A stretch of 64,000 bases of DNA from Methyloceanibacter stevinii (GCF_001723355.1 NZ_LPWE01000001.1:61044-125043), one strand, 5' to 3'. Shown: positions 53,493 through 64,000, counted from the first letter of the stretch. The notes: generated from the letters alone by a model not told the origin. Numbers and translations are program-made.

Positions 53493-54166
53493 ATGACAAA
53501 GATCCTGATCGTTGACGATCATCCTATGTTTCGCGAGGCCTTGCGCAGCGCCGTGAAGTTCTCGCGCGACGATGCCGAAATTCTCGAAGCGGGGAGCATC
53601 GAGGCCGCGCATGAGATCATTCGGGACGAGCCGGGCATCGAAATCGTGCTGCTGGACCTTTCCCTGCCCGGAACGACCGGTTTCGACGGTCTCATGCTTC
53701 TGCGCTCGGCATTCCCAAGAACGCCGATCATGATCGTTTCCGGCCTCGACGACCCGAAGATCGTCCAGGAAGCCATCCGGCTTGGCGCGGCGGGCTTCGT
53801 GCCGAAATCCGTCGACAAGGCCACGCTTGCCCAAGGTCTGTCGGAAGTCTTGAGCGGCTCGGTCTTCGTGCCGCCGGAACTCGCCCAGAACGCGCAAGGG
53901 CCTCGGGCTGCATCGCGCGCCAGCGATATCGCGGATCTGGTGGCCAACCTCACGCCTGCGCAGATGCGCGTTCTTCAGCTCATTCGCCATGGCCAGCTGA
54001 ACAAGCAGATCGCCTACGAACTCGGGGTGAGCGAGACGACCGTCAAGGCCCATGTCTCGGAGACCTGCGGAAGCTGAACGTGGTGAGCCGCACCCAGGCC
54101 GTGATCAAGACCTCGCAACTCGACTTCGAAGCGATCGCCGGCGACGAAGGCGCTCCCAGCAGCTAG
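53493..54166 (+). CDS. NarL/LuxR-type response regulator, one frameshift
   Basis: The receiver is complete: 'KILIVDDHPMFREALRSAVK', phosphoacceptor Asp in 'IVLLDLSLPGTTG', Lys in 'GFVPKSVDKA'. The helix-turn-helix begins 'LTPAQMRVLQLIRHGQLNKQ' and 'LGVSETTVKAHVSE', then the frame is lost near 54063. One restored base gives the expected 'ILRKLNVVSRTQAVIKTSQL' and TAG at 54164-54166. Convergent with, and slightly overlapping, the repaired hybrid kinase gene, its likely partner. Homologues beside FIST proteins control alcohol-oxidation genes in pseudomonads (ErbR/EraR group). Confidence 0.85.
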
Positions 54167-55550
54167 GCTTTCGGCCCAGCGTAGGCCCCCAATAGATGTG
54201 TCATCAGGCGCGAAGCTCCGCAGGCCGCGTGGGCTTGCGGAGGAGTTCGCACCGGGCTGCCGACACATCGGCGGCGACCTCGGGGCTCCAATCGCCGGTG
54301 ACCACGACCGCCGGAAACACCGATCCGAACCGGTCGCGCAAGGTTCTTACGACGTCTACGCCGGTCCGCCCCTCGTCGAGATGATAGTCGACGAGCGCGA
54401 TATCCGGCGGGCGCCCGAGTTCGGCCAGGGCCTGTTCGACCTCGTCGAGACGGGATCCGGCCAGCGTCATGCACGACCAATTGGTCAGGAGGCGGATAGT
54501 CGCATCGAGAACATCCCGGTCGTTCTCGACCACGACAACGGCTGCGCCGCGCGTGATCTCGGGGCTGGCACGCTCCGCCGGCTGACGGACCTCATGTGAC
54601 GTTGCAACGTCGGCACAGTCGAGCGTGAGCCGGAAGGTCGAGCCCCTGTCCGGCCTAGACCGCACCTCGAGGGTGTGCCCCAACGCCTGGACCGTGCGCT
54701 GCACGATCGAAAGACCGAGCCCGAGGCCGGCGTGATCGCTCTTGGCTGCGGCGGCGCCTCGATAGAACTCCTCGAACATCGTCTCGAGCTCGACCTCCGA
54801 GATACCACAGCCGGTGTCGACCACGTCGATCAGGCACTTTTCTCCGCGCTTCCGCGCACCGATAACAACGCCTCCCTTTGACGTATAGCGCACCGCATTG
54901 GACACGAGGTTCTGCAGCACCCGTTGCAGAAGCAAGGGATCGCTGTGCACGAACAGACCCGAAGGGCGGACCTTGAGTTTCAGCCCTTTCGCTTCCGCTT
55001 GCGGCATGAAGCTGGCCTCCAGCACGTCAAGCACCTCGTCGAGGGGGAAGGACTGGATTTCCGGCGTGACGACGCCGGCATCGAGCTTCGAAATATCGAG
55101 CAGCGTCTTGATCAAGTCCTCGATCGTCTGCAGGGACTGATCGACCCGCCCGGCCAAGTGCCGCGCGTCGTCGTTCTCCTGCAGGTCGGAAAGGACCGAG
55201 ATGGTCAGACGCGCCGCGTTCAGCGGCTGCAGAAGGTCATGGCTTGCCGCCGCCAGAAAGCGCGTCTTACTGAGATTGGCCCGTTCGGCCTCGTCCTTCG
55301 CCTCGACGAGCGCCTCGTTCGAACATTCGAGCCGGCGCAGGACGGCGGTCAGCTCTTCCGTTCGGGAACGAACCTTCGCATCGAGGCCGATCGCGGTTTG
55401 GAACAACGAAAAGGCATTGCCCTGCTGATCCATCGACCGCTCGACGCGGTCCATCAGGACGGCATTGATCTTGGCGAGTTTCTCGACACGCCGCTCCAGC
55501 CCCTCGTCTTCGGAACCACTCATGGACTCGTCATGCTCATCCCGACGCAT
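54163..55550 (-). CDS. Hybrid histidine kinase (NahK-like) with receiver domain, 3' frameshift
   Basis: ATG at 55550 overlaps the FIST stop by one base (TGATG). An N-terminal coiled coil ('LERRVEKLAKINAVLMDRVE' to about 100) is followed by the H-box 'FLAAASHDLLQPLNAARLTI', N-box 'LQNLVSNAVRYT', 'VVDTGCGISEVELETMFEEF', 'GLGLGLSIVQRTVQ', and a C-terminal receiver with Asp in 'DIALVDYHLDE' and Lys in 'LLRKPTRP'. There is no membrane segment, so a cytosolic kinase sensing through a partner. As given, it stops at 54204 after 'PAELRA'; one restored base near 54208 extends it to 'LMTHLLGAYAGPKA' at 54163. FIST plus this kinase type is the NosP-NahK pairing. Confidence 0.85.
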
Positions 55551-56713
55551 CAGTTGGCTCCCTGCCGTCCGATCGCGACGCCGGTGAAGGTTTGGTTGAG
55601 ATGCATGGCGTTGTATTGCTCGCCATAGGTATGGAACCCGACGACATGGTAGCGGCGGTAGAGGTCGCTGACCTTGTGCTTCATCTGCCGGTTCTCGGCA
55701 TCGAGCCGCCGCAGCACGCATTCGAATCCCAAGACGAAATCTACGCCCCCGACGTCCTCGTCCAGACGTTCGAGCTCGGCCTCCATCGACTTCACCATGT
55801 CTCTCGGCTCGGCCACGGTAAGAACGACCCCATCGTCGATGGCGCAAAAGAAGGACAACGACCCATCGTCGTTCACGCGCTGAATGGACCGGCAATAATA
55901 ATCGCCGCCAATGCGCACGACCACGGGGTGAGCCGCAAAACTCATGGGCGCCAACGAGGACGGCTCAAGCCCCACCGAGCTTGCATATTCCAGAGCCGCC
56001 GGTTCGGCGTTGAGTTCATAAACGGTTCGGGTCGACGTGTCGGAGGCCGTGACGACGAGCTTGGTATCGGTCGGCTCGAAATGGTCGCAACAGAAACTGC
56101 GCACCGGGTGTTCGGTTTCGACGAGAAGCAACAGCGCGGCGCCTCTATGGACCCGCCCGTCATGCAGCAGGCTCGTGCCGGAAAGCGTGAGCCCATCGCC
56201 CGCCGAACCGCCCACGAGCGGCACGTCGCCGAGCGCCCACGCGATTGCCGACACGATGGCCTCCTCGCATCGGGATAGACCGTCGATCAGCGAGATGGCG
56301 AAGAGGTTTGGGTAGCTCTCGCCCTTCTCCTTGTCGAGGCGCGCGCGCAGGGCCTGCACGACATCGGAGGCACGGTCCACGCTCAGGGAACGCACCTCGG
56401 GAATGACGCAACTTACGAAGCGGAATCCCGACTTTGGAAAAGCCACCAAAAGGACACTGCGCTCGCTGAAGCCGTCGGACGTGATCTCACCGGATGTGCT
56501 GCAGCCTGCGACCGGGACGCCGGGAAAAGTCTCGGACAGGGCTGCGATGAGCCCCTCCGCCTCGTAGGGCTGGGAGAAAAAGACCAGAAGTTGCCCGATA
56601 TCGGACGGATCAACGACCCCAGCGATCTCGGCAACCGCCGTTTCCGGGGTGTCGGCACAGGTCCAGGCCGTCTGGACGCCACAAGCCCGACGTTCTGCAT
56701 GCGCTCTGGGCAC
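55550..56713 (-). CDS. FIST-domain sensor protein (NosP-like)
   Basis: 387 residues with a GTG start at 56713 (GGAGGA eight bases upstream). N-terminal FIST domain ('LLVFFSQPYEAEGLIAALSE', 'VAGCSTSGEITSDGF', 'PLVGGSAGDGLTL') and C-terminal FIST_C ('VYELNAEPAALEYASSVGLE', 'FAAHPVVVRIGGDYYCRSIQ', 'VLGFECVLRRLDAENRQMKH', 'VVGFHTYGEQYNAMHLNQTF'). It has no membrane helix. FIST proteins bind small ligands; the NosP subgroup binds haem and nitric oxide and controls an adjacent hybrid kinase. The haem ligand cannot be fixed from sequence alone. It is coupled to the kinase gene and divergent from an aldehyde dehydrogenase gene. Confidence 0.88.
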   Translation of the reverse strand: MPRAHAERRACGVQTAWTCADTPETAVAEIAGVVDPSDIGQLLVFFSQPYEAEGLIAALSETFPGVPVAGCSTSGEITSDGFSERSVLLVAFPKSGFRFVSCVIPEVRSLSVDRASDVVQALRARLDKEKGESYPNLFAISLIDGLSRCEEAIVSAIAWALGDVPLVGGSAGDGLTLSGTSLLHDGRVHRGAALLLLVETEHPVRSFCCDHFEPTDTKLVVTASDTSTRTVYELNAEPAALEYASSVGLEPSSLAPMSFAAHPVVVRIGGDYYCRSIQRVNDDGSLSFFCAIDDGVVLTVAEPRDMVKSMEAELERLDEDVGGVDFVLGFECVLRRLDAENRQMKHKVSDLYRRYHVVGFHTYGEQYNAMHLNQTFTGVAIGRQGAN

Positions 56714-57116
56714 AGCACGCTTCCTCCATCGCCCCTGGCACGCCCGGTTCGCTCAATCCTGGCTCTCACCAGAGATTTCCGGATCTGTCGCCGCGCCAAG
56801 CAGCGCCATTGGACCAAAGTACAATACCCGCAAAGAGAAGCAATCAATGGAGTGTCATATTCCGTCGGCACTGCAAATGCGTAGATCCGCATCCGGAAAG
56901 ACGGGAGCATGGATGGCGTAGGGGTGGACGGGCCGCTCGGCCCCCTCACCCAAGACCGCTTTGCTCCAAAAGTAGAATTCTACCTTTGAAGAAAGTCGAA
57001 TAGGCTATCCGGCAACCTATCGAGCGTAACGGGCCGTGCCCGGGAATCGGTGATGAATTCGCCGCTCGAAGTTGGGTAACAATTGGCGAAATCGCCGAAT
57101 ATCTAGGGAGAAAACA
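56714..57116. promoter_or_regulatory. FIST-aldehyde dehydrogenase divergent region
   Basis: 403 bp between divergent genes. The central part (56800-56900) is A+T-richer than the flanks and is the likely promoter zone. I found no convincing palindrome. AGGGAG at 57105-57110 is the aldehyde dehydrogenase ribosome site. Confidence 0.4.
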
Positions 57117-58637
<1,521 letters not shown>

Positions 58638-58672
58638 CCCTTGCGGGTCTAGTCGAGATAATCGTCATTGGC

Positions 58673-58698
58673 GGCCCGGCGAGCATCCTCGCCGGGCC
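58673..58698 (+). terminator. Stem-loop between the aldehyde dehydrogenase and DUF779 genes
   Basis: GGCCCGGCGAG-CATC-CTCGCCGGGCC is a perfect 11-bp stem with a four-base loop, 35 bases after the stop. The following GTTCTGCTTTG is a poor U-run, so it may only dampen read-through or protect the mRNA end. Confidence 0.55.
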
Positions 58699-58721
58699 GT
58701 TCTGCTTTGAAGGGCGACGTG

Positions 58722-59132
58722 ATGGTTGAGCGCGTGCTCGCGACAAATGCGGCTCTCGAGACCATCGGCAGGCTCCGAAACAAGCACGGACCGCTGATGT
58801 TTCATCAGTCCGGCGGATGCAGCTACGGATCCGCCCCGATGTGTCACCTCGACCGCGAGTTCACGCTTGGCCGGAACGATATTCGCCTCGGTGAGATCGG
58901 AGGCTGCCCTGTTTACATGGACGCCGATCAGTTCGAAAATTATCGGCATGTTCAGCTTACAATCGACGTTGCCGTGGGCCATGGCTCCGCTTTCTCGATG
59001 GAAACGCCCGAGGGTCTCCGCTTCCTCATGCGGAGCCGGAACCTCACCAACGAGGAAGAGGCTGCATTGAAGAATGCCGAGCAGTCTGATGGCGCCAGAA
59101 CGCGACACGAAGGAGAGCGGATCAATGGTTGA
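58722..59132 (+). CDS. DUF779 protein, first copy
   Basis: 136 residues from the ATG at 58722 ('MVERVLATNAALETIGRLRN'). Carries the DUF779 signature with cysteines in 'PLMFHQSGGCSYGSAPMCHL', 'IRLGEIGGCPVYMDADQFEN' and a C-terminal 'LRFLMRSRNLTNEEEAAL'. The 'HxxGGC.....PMC' cysteines suggest a metal or redox centre. The family is found next to ExaC/AcoD-type dehydrogenases and its role is unknown. Its stop overlaps the second copy's start by eight bases. Confidence 0.88.
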   Translation: MVERVLATNAALETIGRLRNKHGPLMFHQSGGCSYGSAPMCHLDREFTLGRNDIRLGEIGGCPVYMDADQFENYRHVQLTIDVAVGHGSAFSMETPEGLRFLMRSRNLTNEEEAALKNAEQSDGARTRHEGERING

Positions 59133-59498
59133 ACGGGTTTTAGCAACGGATGCGGCTCTCGAGCTGATCGACAAGCTCAGAGACATGCATGGGCCTTTGA
59201 TGTTTCATCAGTCCGGCGGGTGCTGCGACGGCTCCGCGCCCATGTGCTACCCGGCAGGTGAATTCCGGACTGGCGCAAGCGACGTGCAACTCGGAGAGAT
59301 TGGCGGCTGCCCCTTCTACATGAGCTCCGATCAGTTCGAGTATTGGAAGCACACCCAGCTCACGATCGACGTGGTCAAGGGACGCGGTGCAGGGTTCTCT
59401 CTCGAAGCGCCGGAAGGCGTCCGGTTCCTGACGCGAGGCCGCGTCTCACGGACGAAGAAGCCGACGCGCTGGCGGCGGAAGCGGAAGCCGCCTCCTAG
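59125..59498 (+). CDS. DUF779 protein, second copy, one frameshift
   Basis: Starts 'MVERVLATDAALELIDKLRD' with AAGGAG upstream and runs parallel to the first copy: 'PLMFHQSGGCCDGSAPMCYP', 'VQLGEIGGCPFYMSSDQFEY', 'FSLEAPEGVRFLTRGR'. The frame is lost near 59443; one restored base gives 'LTDEEADALAAEAEAAS' and TAG at 59496-59498, matching the end of the first copy. The two are clear tandem paralogues, roughly two-thirds alike by eye. The role is unknown; the duplication may give a heterodimer. Confidence 0.82.
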
Positions 59499-59520
59499 AA
59501 CGAAGAGCCTCGAAGCGCCT

Positions 59521-61272
59521 CTAGCGGCCGCCGCGGATAGGACCCGCCGTCGCCATGCCGGCCATCGCATCGGTGATTGGCCGTTCCTGGGCATTCAGTT
59601 CGCCGAGCATGGCCTTGCCGATCTCATGCTCGCCCATCACCACGAAGTCCGCACCGTGTTTGGCAAGATGATCGATTTCGGCTTCCGAATGGGCGCGTGC
59701 CACGATCCGGAGCTTCGGATTGATGGCGCGCGCCTGCTCGACCACCCTGCCCGCCTCGAAGGCGTCGGGAATAGCCACCAGCAGGCACCGTGCTTCCCCG
59801 AGCTTGGCCGACTTGAGGACTTCTGGATCGGCCGCGTTGCCGTGCAGAGCCTCGACGCCGTTCGCGGTCAGGTCGGCGGCATCCTCCGCGTCGTCCTCGA
59901 TGATGTAAACGGGGATGCCCTTCTCCAGAAGTTGCTTTGAGACATACCGCCCTACACGTCCATGGCCAATCAGGACCACATGGTCGGTCAATGCCGTCTC
60001 GGGAATGGGTTCGCGGGTCGGCGTGGCTTCCTTTTCCTCGCTCTCCTCTTCCTTGGCCTCCGGCACGGCCTCTTCGGCGCGCGCCTGATCGCGCCACGCG
60101 AAGTAACGGTCGAGCGCCCCGAACAGAAGCGGGTTCAACAGGATCGTGATGATGGCGCCCGCCAGGATCAGATCGCGCCCTTCGCTCGGCAGGACGCCCA
60201 AGGTCAGGCCGAGGCTCGCAAGGATGAAAGAGAACTCGCCGATCTGAGAGAGCGACGCGGAGATCATCAGGCCCGTGTCCGACGACTGCCCAAACAGACG
60301 CACCACCGCGAAAGCCGCGATGGATTTGCCGATGACGATGATCGCGACGGTTGCCAGCACGGCAAGCGGTGCATCGACCATGATCGCGGGGTGGAACAAC
60401 ATGCCCACGGAGACGAAGAACAGAACCGCAAAGGCATCGCGCAGTGGCAGCGATTCCGTCGCCGCTTGTTGGCTGAGCTGAGACTCGCTCAGCACCATGC
60501 CGGCGAAGAAGGCGCCAAGCGCCAGAGAGACGCCGAAGAGTTCGGCCGCGAGGAACGCGAAGCCGAGTGCGATGGACAGCACCGCGAGGCGAAACAGCTC
60601 CCGGCTGCCCGTGTGCGCCACATAGTGAAGCAGCGCCGGGATCAGCTTCTTGCCGACAACGAGCATGGCCAAGGTGAACACGAGGAGCTTGCCGACCACC
60701 TCGGCCACCTGCGTCAACATCACGGTCGCGTCGGGCGGCGCCTCGCCCTGGAAGAGCCCGGTGATGGCCGGCAAGAGCACCAAAGCCAGAACCATGGCGA
60801 TGTCCTGAACGATCAGCCAGCCGATGGTGATCTTGCCGCGCTCCGTCTCGAGCAGGCGGCGCTCCTGCAGCATACGCAGGAGTACGACGGTACTGGCCAC
60901 GGACAGGGCAAGACCGAAGATGAAACCGGCGGCCGGATTCCAGCCGAGCGCCCAACCGACGGCCATGCCGAGCGGCGTGGCGAGAAGACCTTGCGCAATG
61001 GCGCCGGGGATCGCGATAGCACGAACCGACAACAGATCCTGAACGGAGAAGTGGAGCCCGACGCCGAACAGCAGCAGGATCACTCCGACTTCGGACAGTT
61101 GATTGGCGATATTCTGGTCGGCGCCGACGGCGGGCGCGAAGCCGATGACGATACCCGCCACGAGGTATCCCACGAGCGGCGGGAACTTCAGCCGGTGCGC
61201 CACGAGACCCAGGCTGAAGGCAAGCACCAGACCAATCGTCAGCGTCGAAACGAGTGGTGGCACATGTAGCAT
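59521..61272 (-). CDS. CPA2-type cation:proton antiporter with RCK domain (KefB/YbaL-like)
   Basis: 583 residues from the ATG at 61272 ('MLHVPPLVSTLTIGLVLAFS'). About 12 helices with family motifs 'LKFPPLVGYLVAGIVIGF' and 'FGVGLHFSVQDLLSVRAIAI', and 'ALGAFFAGMVLSES'. A charged linker (about 405-440) leads to a C-terminal TrkA-N/RCK nucleotide-binding domain ('HVVLIGHGRVGRYVSKQLLE', 'VYIIEDDAEDA', 'GNAADPEVLKSAKLGEARCL'). It exchanges K+ or Na+ for H+ across the inner membrane, gated by NAD(H) or glutathione adducts. It is alone, with no KefF/KefG partner seen. Confidence 0.9.
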   Translation of the reverse strand: MLHVPPLVSTLTIGLVLAFSLGLVAHRLKFPPLVGYLVAGIVIGFAPAVGADQNIANQLSEVGVILLLFGVGLHFSVQDLLSVRAIAIPGAIAQGLLATPLGMAVGWALGWNPAAGFIFGLALSVASTVVLLRMLQERRLLETERGKITIGWLIVQDIAMVLALVLLPAITGLFQGEAPPDATVMLTQVAEVVGKLLVFTLAMLVVGKKLIPALLHYVAHTGSRELFRLAVLSIALGFAFLAAELFGVSLALGAFFAGMVLSESQLSQQAATESLPLRDAFAVLFFVSVGMLFHPAIMVDAPLAVLATVAIIVIGKSIAAFAVVRLFGQSSDTGLMISASLSQIGEFSFILASLGLTLGVLPSEGRDLILAGAIITILLNPLLFGALDRYFAWRDQARAEEAVPEAKEEESEEKEATPTREPIPETALTDHVVLIGHGRVGRYVSKQLLEKGIPVYIIEDDAEDAADLTANGVEALHGNAADPEVLKSAKLGEARCLLVAIPDAFEAGRVVEQARAINPKLRIVARAHSEAEIDHLAKHGADFVVMGEHEIGKAMLGELNAQERPITDAMAGMATAGPIRGGR

Positions 61273-61462
61273 TTCAATCGGTCCCGGCTGGCCGTCGTCG
61301 TTGCAGAGCGCGCATGGGCAGACCTGGGAGTCAGCCGGCGGCAAGTCGCATCGTCCTCAATACGACATCCATGCCGCCCTGTGACGAAAGTTTTGGTGCG
61401 GTCCAAGGTTTTTCAGAACCTTGGCAAAATTGGCACGATCCGCCCAGCCCACACAAAAAAAG

Positions 61463-61486
61463 GGCACGGTGAATATCCACCGTGCC
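61463..61486 (-). terminator. Intrinsic terminator of the exported protein gene
   Basis: GGCACGGTG pairs with CACCGTGCC (nine bases, six-base loop), and on the minus strand a run of seven T residues follows (A-run at 61455-61461 on plus). It lies about 65 bases past the stop of the minus-strand gene at 61551. Confidence 0.85.
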
Positions 61487-61550
61487 TCATCTTTCCGCGG
61501 TCTGCCAGGGCAGCGCCGGCCGCACGCGGCGGCAGCGTGTGCAGCGCGTT

Positions 61551-61988
61551 CTACATGGTCGACGCGCCGACAACCTCGTGATCGGAGATCACGCAGTGCC
61601 AGGATCCGACCGCCGGAAAGTCGTGCAGGTCCTGCCGCTGCTGCAGGAACTGCATGGCTGCCATGAAACCGCCACGGCCGATACAGGCGTTCGGCGACAT
61701 GGCGTCGGCCAGGAAGTCCATGGGCACGGGGACGTCGATGCAGCCCAGCGATACGAGCGCGGCTTTGCGCTCCTCGGGGGTCAGCGACTTCTCGTTGTCG
61801 TAGATCTTGCCTTGGTTGGTCGGCTCAAGGGGCGTTTCGGCTGCGGGGCACGCCTTGACGATGAGCTGTACGTATACGGTCTTTTCTTTGTCCGCGCCCA
61901 TACGGGTCGGCTGATCGGGTTCGGCCATTGCGGGACCGCAGAACAAGGCGCCGAGCGCGAAGGCAAGGGTCACGGGAGATTTCATCAT
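61551..61988 (-). CDS. Exported protein of unknown function
   Basis: 145 residues (or 144 from the second ATG) with signal peptide 'MMKSPVTLAFALGALFCGPA' and cleavage near 'AMA'. The mature part has cysteines in 'IVKACPAAETP', 'SLGCIDVPVPMD', 'NACIGRGGFMAAMQFLQQRQ' and 'SWHCVIS', four in all, consistent with two disulfides in the periplasm. I recognise no family. It has its own terminator and looks monocistronic. Confidence 0.7.
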   Translation of the reverse strand: MMKSPVTLAFALGALFCGPAMAEPDQPTRMGADKEKTVYVQLIVKACPAAETPLEPTNQGKIYDNEKSLTPEERKAALVSLGCIDVPVPMDFLADAMSPNACIGRGGFMAAMQFLQQRQDLHDFPAVGSWHCVISDHEVVGASTM

Positions 61989-62166
61989 TGTCTCTCACGT
62001 TTCGAGAGCTGACGGCCACGCCCTCATCGAGAAACTTGCCTGCGGCCGGCCGATGCCGCTTCGGGACCATGTCCCGACCTCCCCCAGTTAGAATAAGTCT
62101 AATAGGAATTACCAGAATTCCCAAGCCGGTTACCGTCCGCAAAGGCTGCGGCCGTGCCCTATCCGG
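61989..62166. other. Gap between the exported protein and sox/mgd genes
   Basis: 178 bp with an A+T-rich patch (AGTTAGAATAAGTCTAATAG near 62085-62105) that may be the promoter of the exported protein gene. AGTCTAATAG/GTTAGAATAAGTC contain short direct repeats. I see no gene. Confidence 0.35.
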
Positions 62167-62750
62167 TCACGATGTCGTGACGACATCCAGGCCGTATGCG
62201 GCGGCGGCTTCCTCGAGCCAGCCATAGAAGCTGCCGGCAACGCTGCGAAAGACCGCCAGATCGAAAGCCTCGCCGTCCCGCCAGACCAGGACGCCCATAT
62301 GGCTGATATTGGTGACGGCTGCCGCGCCGTCGACGAAGACGTTCGGGTCGAGATCGATAGCGAGCCCCTTGGCCAGCACATCGCGGACGGCAGGCCCTTC
62401 GACGCGAACCACGGCCCGGCCACTGCTGTGGTCGGCGACAGAAGCCAGCCCTTCGAGCTTCTTGGCGAGATCATTCGCCAGAGCCTCGTTCGCATGGGTC
62501 TCGGATACGGCGAACCATTGACCGGGGCCGACGCCGACAAAGCGGACGCCCTTGCCTATGGCCGACACGGGCCCGTTCGGGAGCGCCACGCCATAGGCGG
62601 CATGGATCGCGGCATCGAGGGCGGCCGCTTGACCTTTGCGGACTTCGAGCGTCGCCAGACCGAGATCGGCGCGCTCCTGTAAGGTAACGCCCGCTTGGCC
62701 GTCGGGCCTGCCATGACGACCCGGGACCGATACGCCTGAAGAGCGGACAT
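62167..62750 (-). CDS. soxG: Sarcosine oxidase gamma / N-methylglutamate dehydrogenase subunit D-like, one frameshift
   Basis: ATG at 62750 ('MSALQAYRSRVVMAG') lies about 10 bases after the likely alpha-subunit stop. The frame is lost near 62704; one restored base gives 'DGQAGVTLQERADLGLATLE' and leads into 'VALPNGPVSAIGKGVRFVGV', the SoxG/MgdD pattern, ending '...AYGLDVVTTS' at 62167. About 194 residues when repaired. The gamma subunit helps hold the folate-dependent part of heterotetrameric sarcosine oxidase; MgdD does the same in N-methylglutamate dehydrogenase. Which applies depends on genes beyond the window. Confidence 0.8.
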
Positions 62751-62760
62751 GGATTTCAGC

Positions 62761-64000
62761 TTAGACACGGAGCCGCCCCCCTTCCGGATCGACAAAGTGA
62801 GGACTGCACACCTCGGCCAGCGTTTCGTAGTTGCGCAACGGATCGCAGACCTTGACCACCTCGCCGTACGCGCGGGACCGTCGGACAGCATGGCCAGCCC
62901 AATGAAGCTCTGAAGCTCCGGTGAATAGGCCTGAGACGTCACATAGCCCTGATCGTTCTCGGCATTGGCTGCGGCGTTCCTGGGAACAAGGTGCGCGCCC
63001 GCGTTGATCCGCATCTTCGGATCGAGCGGCTTGAGGCCGACCATCGCGGCCCGCGCGGATTCGTTCAGCGCGTCGCGCTCACCCATGAAGCGGCCGATGA
63101 AGTCCTTCTTCTTGGACATCATCTTCCCGAGTCCGAGATCGTGCGCCGTGGTTTGACCGTTGAGCTCGGGCCCCGCGGCATGGCCCTTCTCGATCCGCAT
63201 GACGCCGAGCGCGTCGGTGCCGTAGGGCGCGATGCCATGCTCGGCGCCGGCCACCATGATCGCGCGGATCAACCCATCGCCAAACCGTGCGGGCACCCCG
63301 ATCTCATAGGCGAGTTCGCCGGAGAACGAGAGCCGGAAAACCGGGCCGCGTACCGCCGCACACCGTGAAGGTGCCGCACGCCATGTAGGGGAAGGCTTCG
63401 TTCGAAATATCCTGGCCTGCATCGAGCAACGCCTCGATGACCTTCGGGCGTTTGGACCCGCGACTGCATACTGTGCCCATTGTTCGGTCTGCGACACGGT
63501 CTGCACGTCGAGCTCGGGCCACAGCACTTGCTGGCAGAACTCCAGGTGCTGACTGACCTTCACCGCGTTGGCCGTCGTCGTCGTCATGTAGAAATGGTCG
63601 TCGGCCAGGCGCGCGGTCGTTCCGTCGTCCATGGCAAAGCCATCCTCGCGCAGCATCAGACCGTAGCGTGCCTTGCCCACGGCGAGCTTGGAGAAGCCAT
63701 TGATGTAGACACGGTCGAGGAACGTTGCCGCATCGGACCCTTGCACGTCGATCTTGCCCAGTGTCGACACATCGCAAACGCCGACATTCGTGCGCGTGTT
63801 GGCGACTTCGCGATCAACGGTCTGTTGCGCCGTCTCGCCTGGCTTCGGAAACATCAGCGCACGCATCCATGCCCCGACCTCGACAAACACGGCACCCTGC
63901 TCTTCGGCCCAAGCGTGCGAGGGCGCCAGACGCGTGGGGCGGAAGTCTTTCCCGCGATGGTGACCGGCGAGGACGCGATCGCGACCGGCCGGCGAAGGGA
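62761..64000 (-). CDS. soxA: Sarcosine oxidase alpha / N-methylglutamate dehydrogenase subunit C-like (C-terminal part), several frameshifts
   Basis: The gene continues past the right edge; only the C-terminal aminomethyltransferase (GCV_T) half is seen. 'LAPSHAWAEEQGAVFVEVGA', 'VANTRTNVGVCDVSTLGKID', 'FLDRVYINGFSKLAVGKARY' and 'IMVAGAEHGIAPYGTDALGV' are typical. The frame is broken near 63445 and 63350 (the stretch between reads 'KVIEALLDAGQDISNEAFPY' in another frame), near 62870, and in the seven-C run at 62775-62781. Repairing the last two gives 'YGEVVKVCDPLRNYETLAEV' and a TAA at 62761-62763. It transfers the methyl-derived C1 unit to tetrahydrofolate during sarcosine or N-methylglutamate oxidation. 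Confidence 0.82.

Noticed and set aside
59962..61269. Long charged open frame opposite the antiporter
   Set aside because: Its His/Gln/Arg/Asp-rich text is the usual antisense of membrane-helix codons.

Overview
The window is G+C-rich, densely packed chromosomal DNA from an alphaproteobacterium, most likely of the Hyphomicrobiales (Rhizobiales). Evidence: a GcrA cell-cycle regulator with GANTC sites in front of it, a SAM-II riboswitch ahead of metZ, a class I lysyl-tRNA synthetase, the alphaproteobacterial phoR-pstSCAB-phoU-phoB order, a ligase-associated Lhr-like helicase with PdeM, and DUF6460, DUF6494 and TIGR02186 proteins. Sarcosine oxidase / N-methylglutamate dehydrogenase subunits at the right edge fit a methylated-amine user; a methylotrophic genus is possible but unproven. 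I see no insertion sequence, prophage, integrase, CRISPR array or rRNA.

Layout. 0-10 kb: end of a TIGR02186 membrane protein, Lhr-like helicase/PdeM, DUF6460, arsC-like reductase, pyrD, DUF952, an S24 repressor, an SNase-like protein, a small exported protein, lysK. 10-18 kb: TerB-like protein, large exported protein, LysR regulator, HdeD-like protein, sterol desaturase-like protein, lone amino-acid binding protein, and a GT2 glycosyltransferase with an MshEN-like N-terminus. 18-23 kb: tRNA-Gly(CCC), radical SAM protein, PraR-like regulator, and a luxR-luxI-phytanoyl-CoA dioxygenase-hypothetical operon. 23-34 kb: alanine/sodium symporter, long dCTP deaminase, DJ-1/PfpI protein, SAM-II riboswitch with metZ, argE, the argD-argF-hslO operon, gcrA. 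34-42 kb: the complete phosphate-sensing and uptake cluster, from phoR to phoB, on the minus strand. 42-51 kb: ada, DUF971/DUF6494, moaA, an EAL signalling protein, asnB, mrp. 51-60 kb: hypothetical, Ivy-like lysozyme inhibitor, Zn alcohol dehydrogenase, NarL response regulator, hybrid kinase, FIST sensor, aldehyde dehydrogenase and two tandem DUF779 genes. 60-64 kb: CPA2 antiporter, exported protein, and the sox/mgd genes running off the edge.

The most interesting groupings are (i) the quorum-sensing operon with a 2-oxoglutarate dioxygenase, flanked by a PraR-like repressor and a radical SAM enzyme; (ii) the FIST-kinase-regulator set beside alcohol and aldehyde dehydrogenases with duplicated DUF779; (iii) an ornithine carbamoyltransferase with a histone-H1-like tail; and (iv) a glycosyltransferase with a possible c-di-GMP-binding N-terminal domain.

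Quality warning. At least a dozen otherwise well-conserved genes contain single-base indels, nearly all apparent one-base losses. They are spread over unrelated essential and accessory genes, so I read them as sequencing or assembly errors rather than pseudogenes. Positions are given with each gene.
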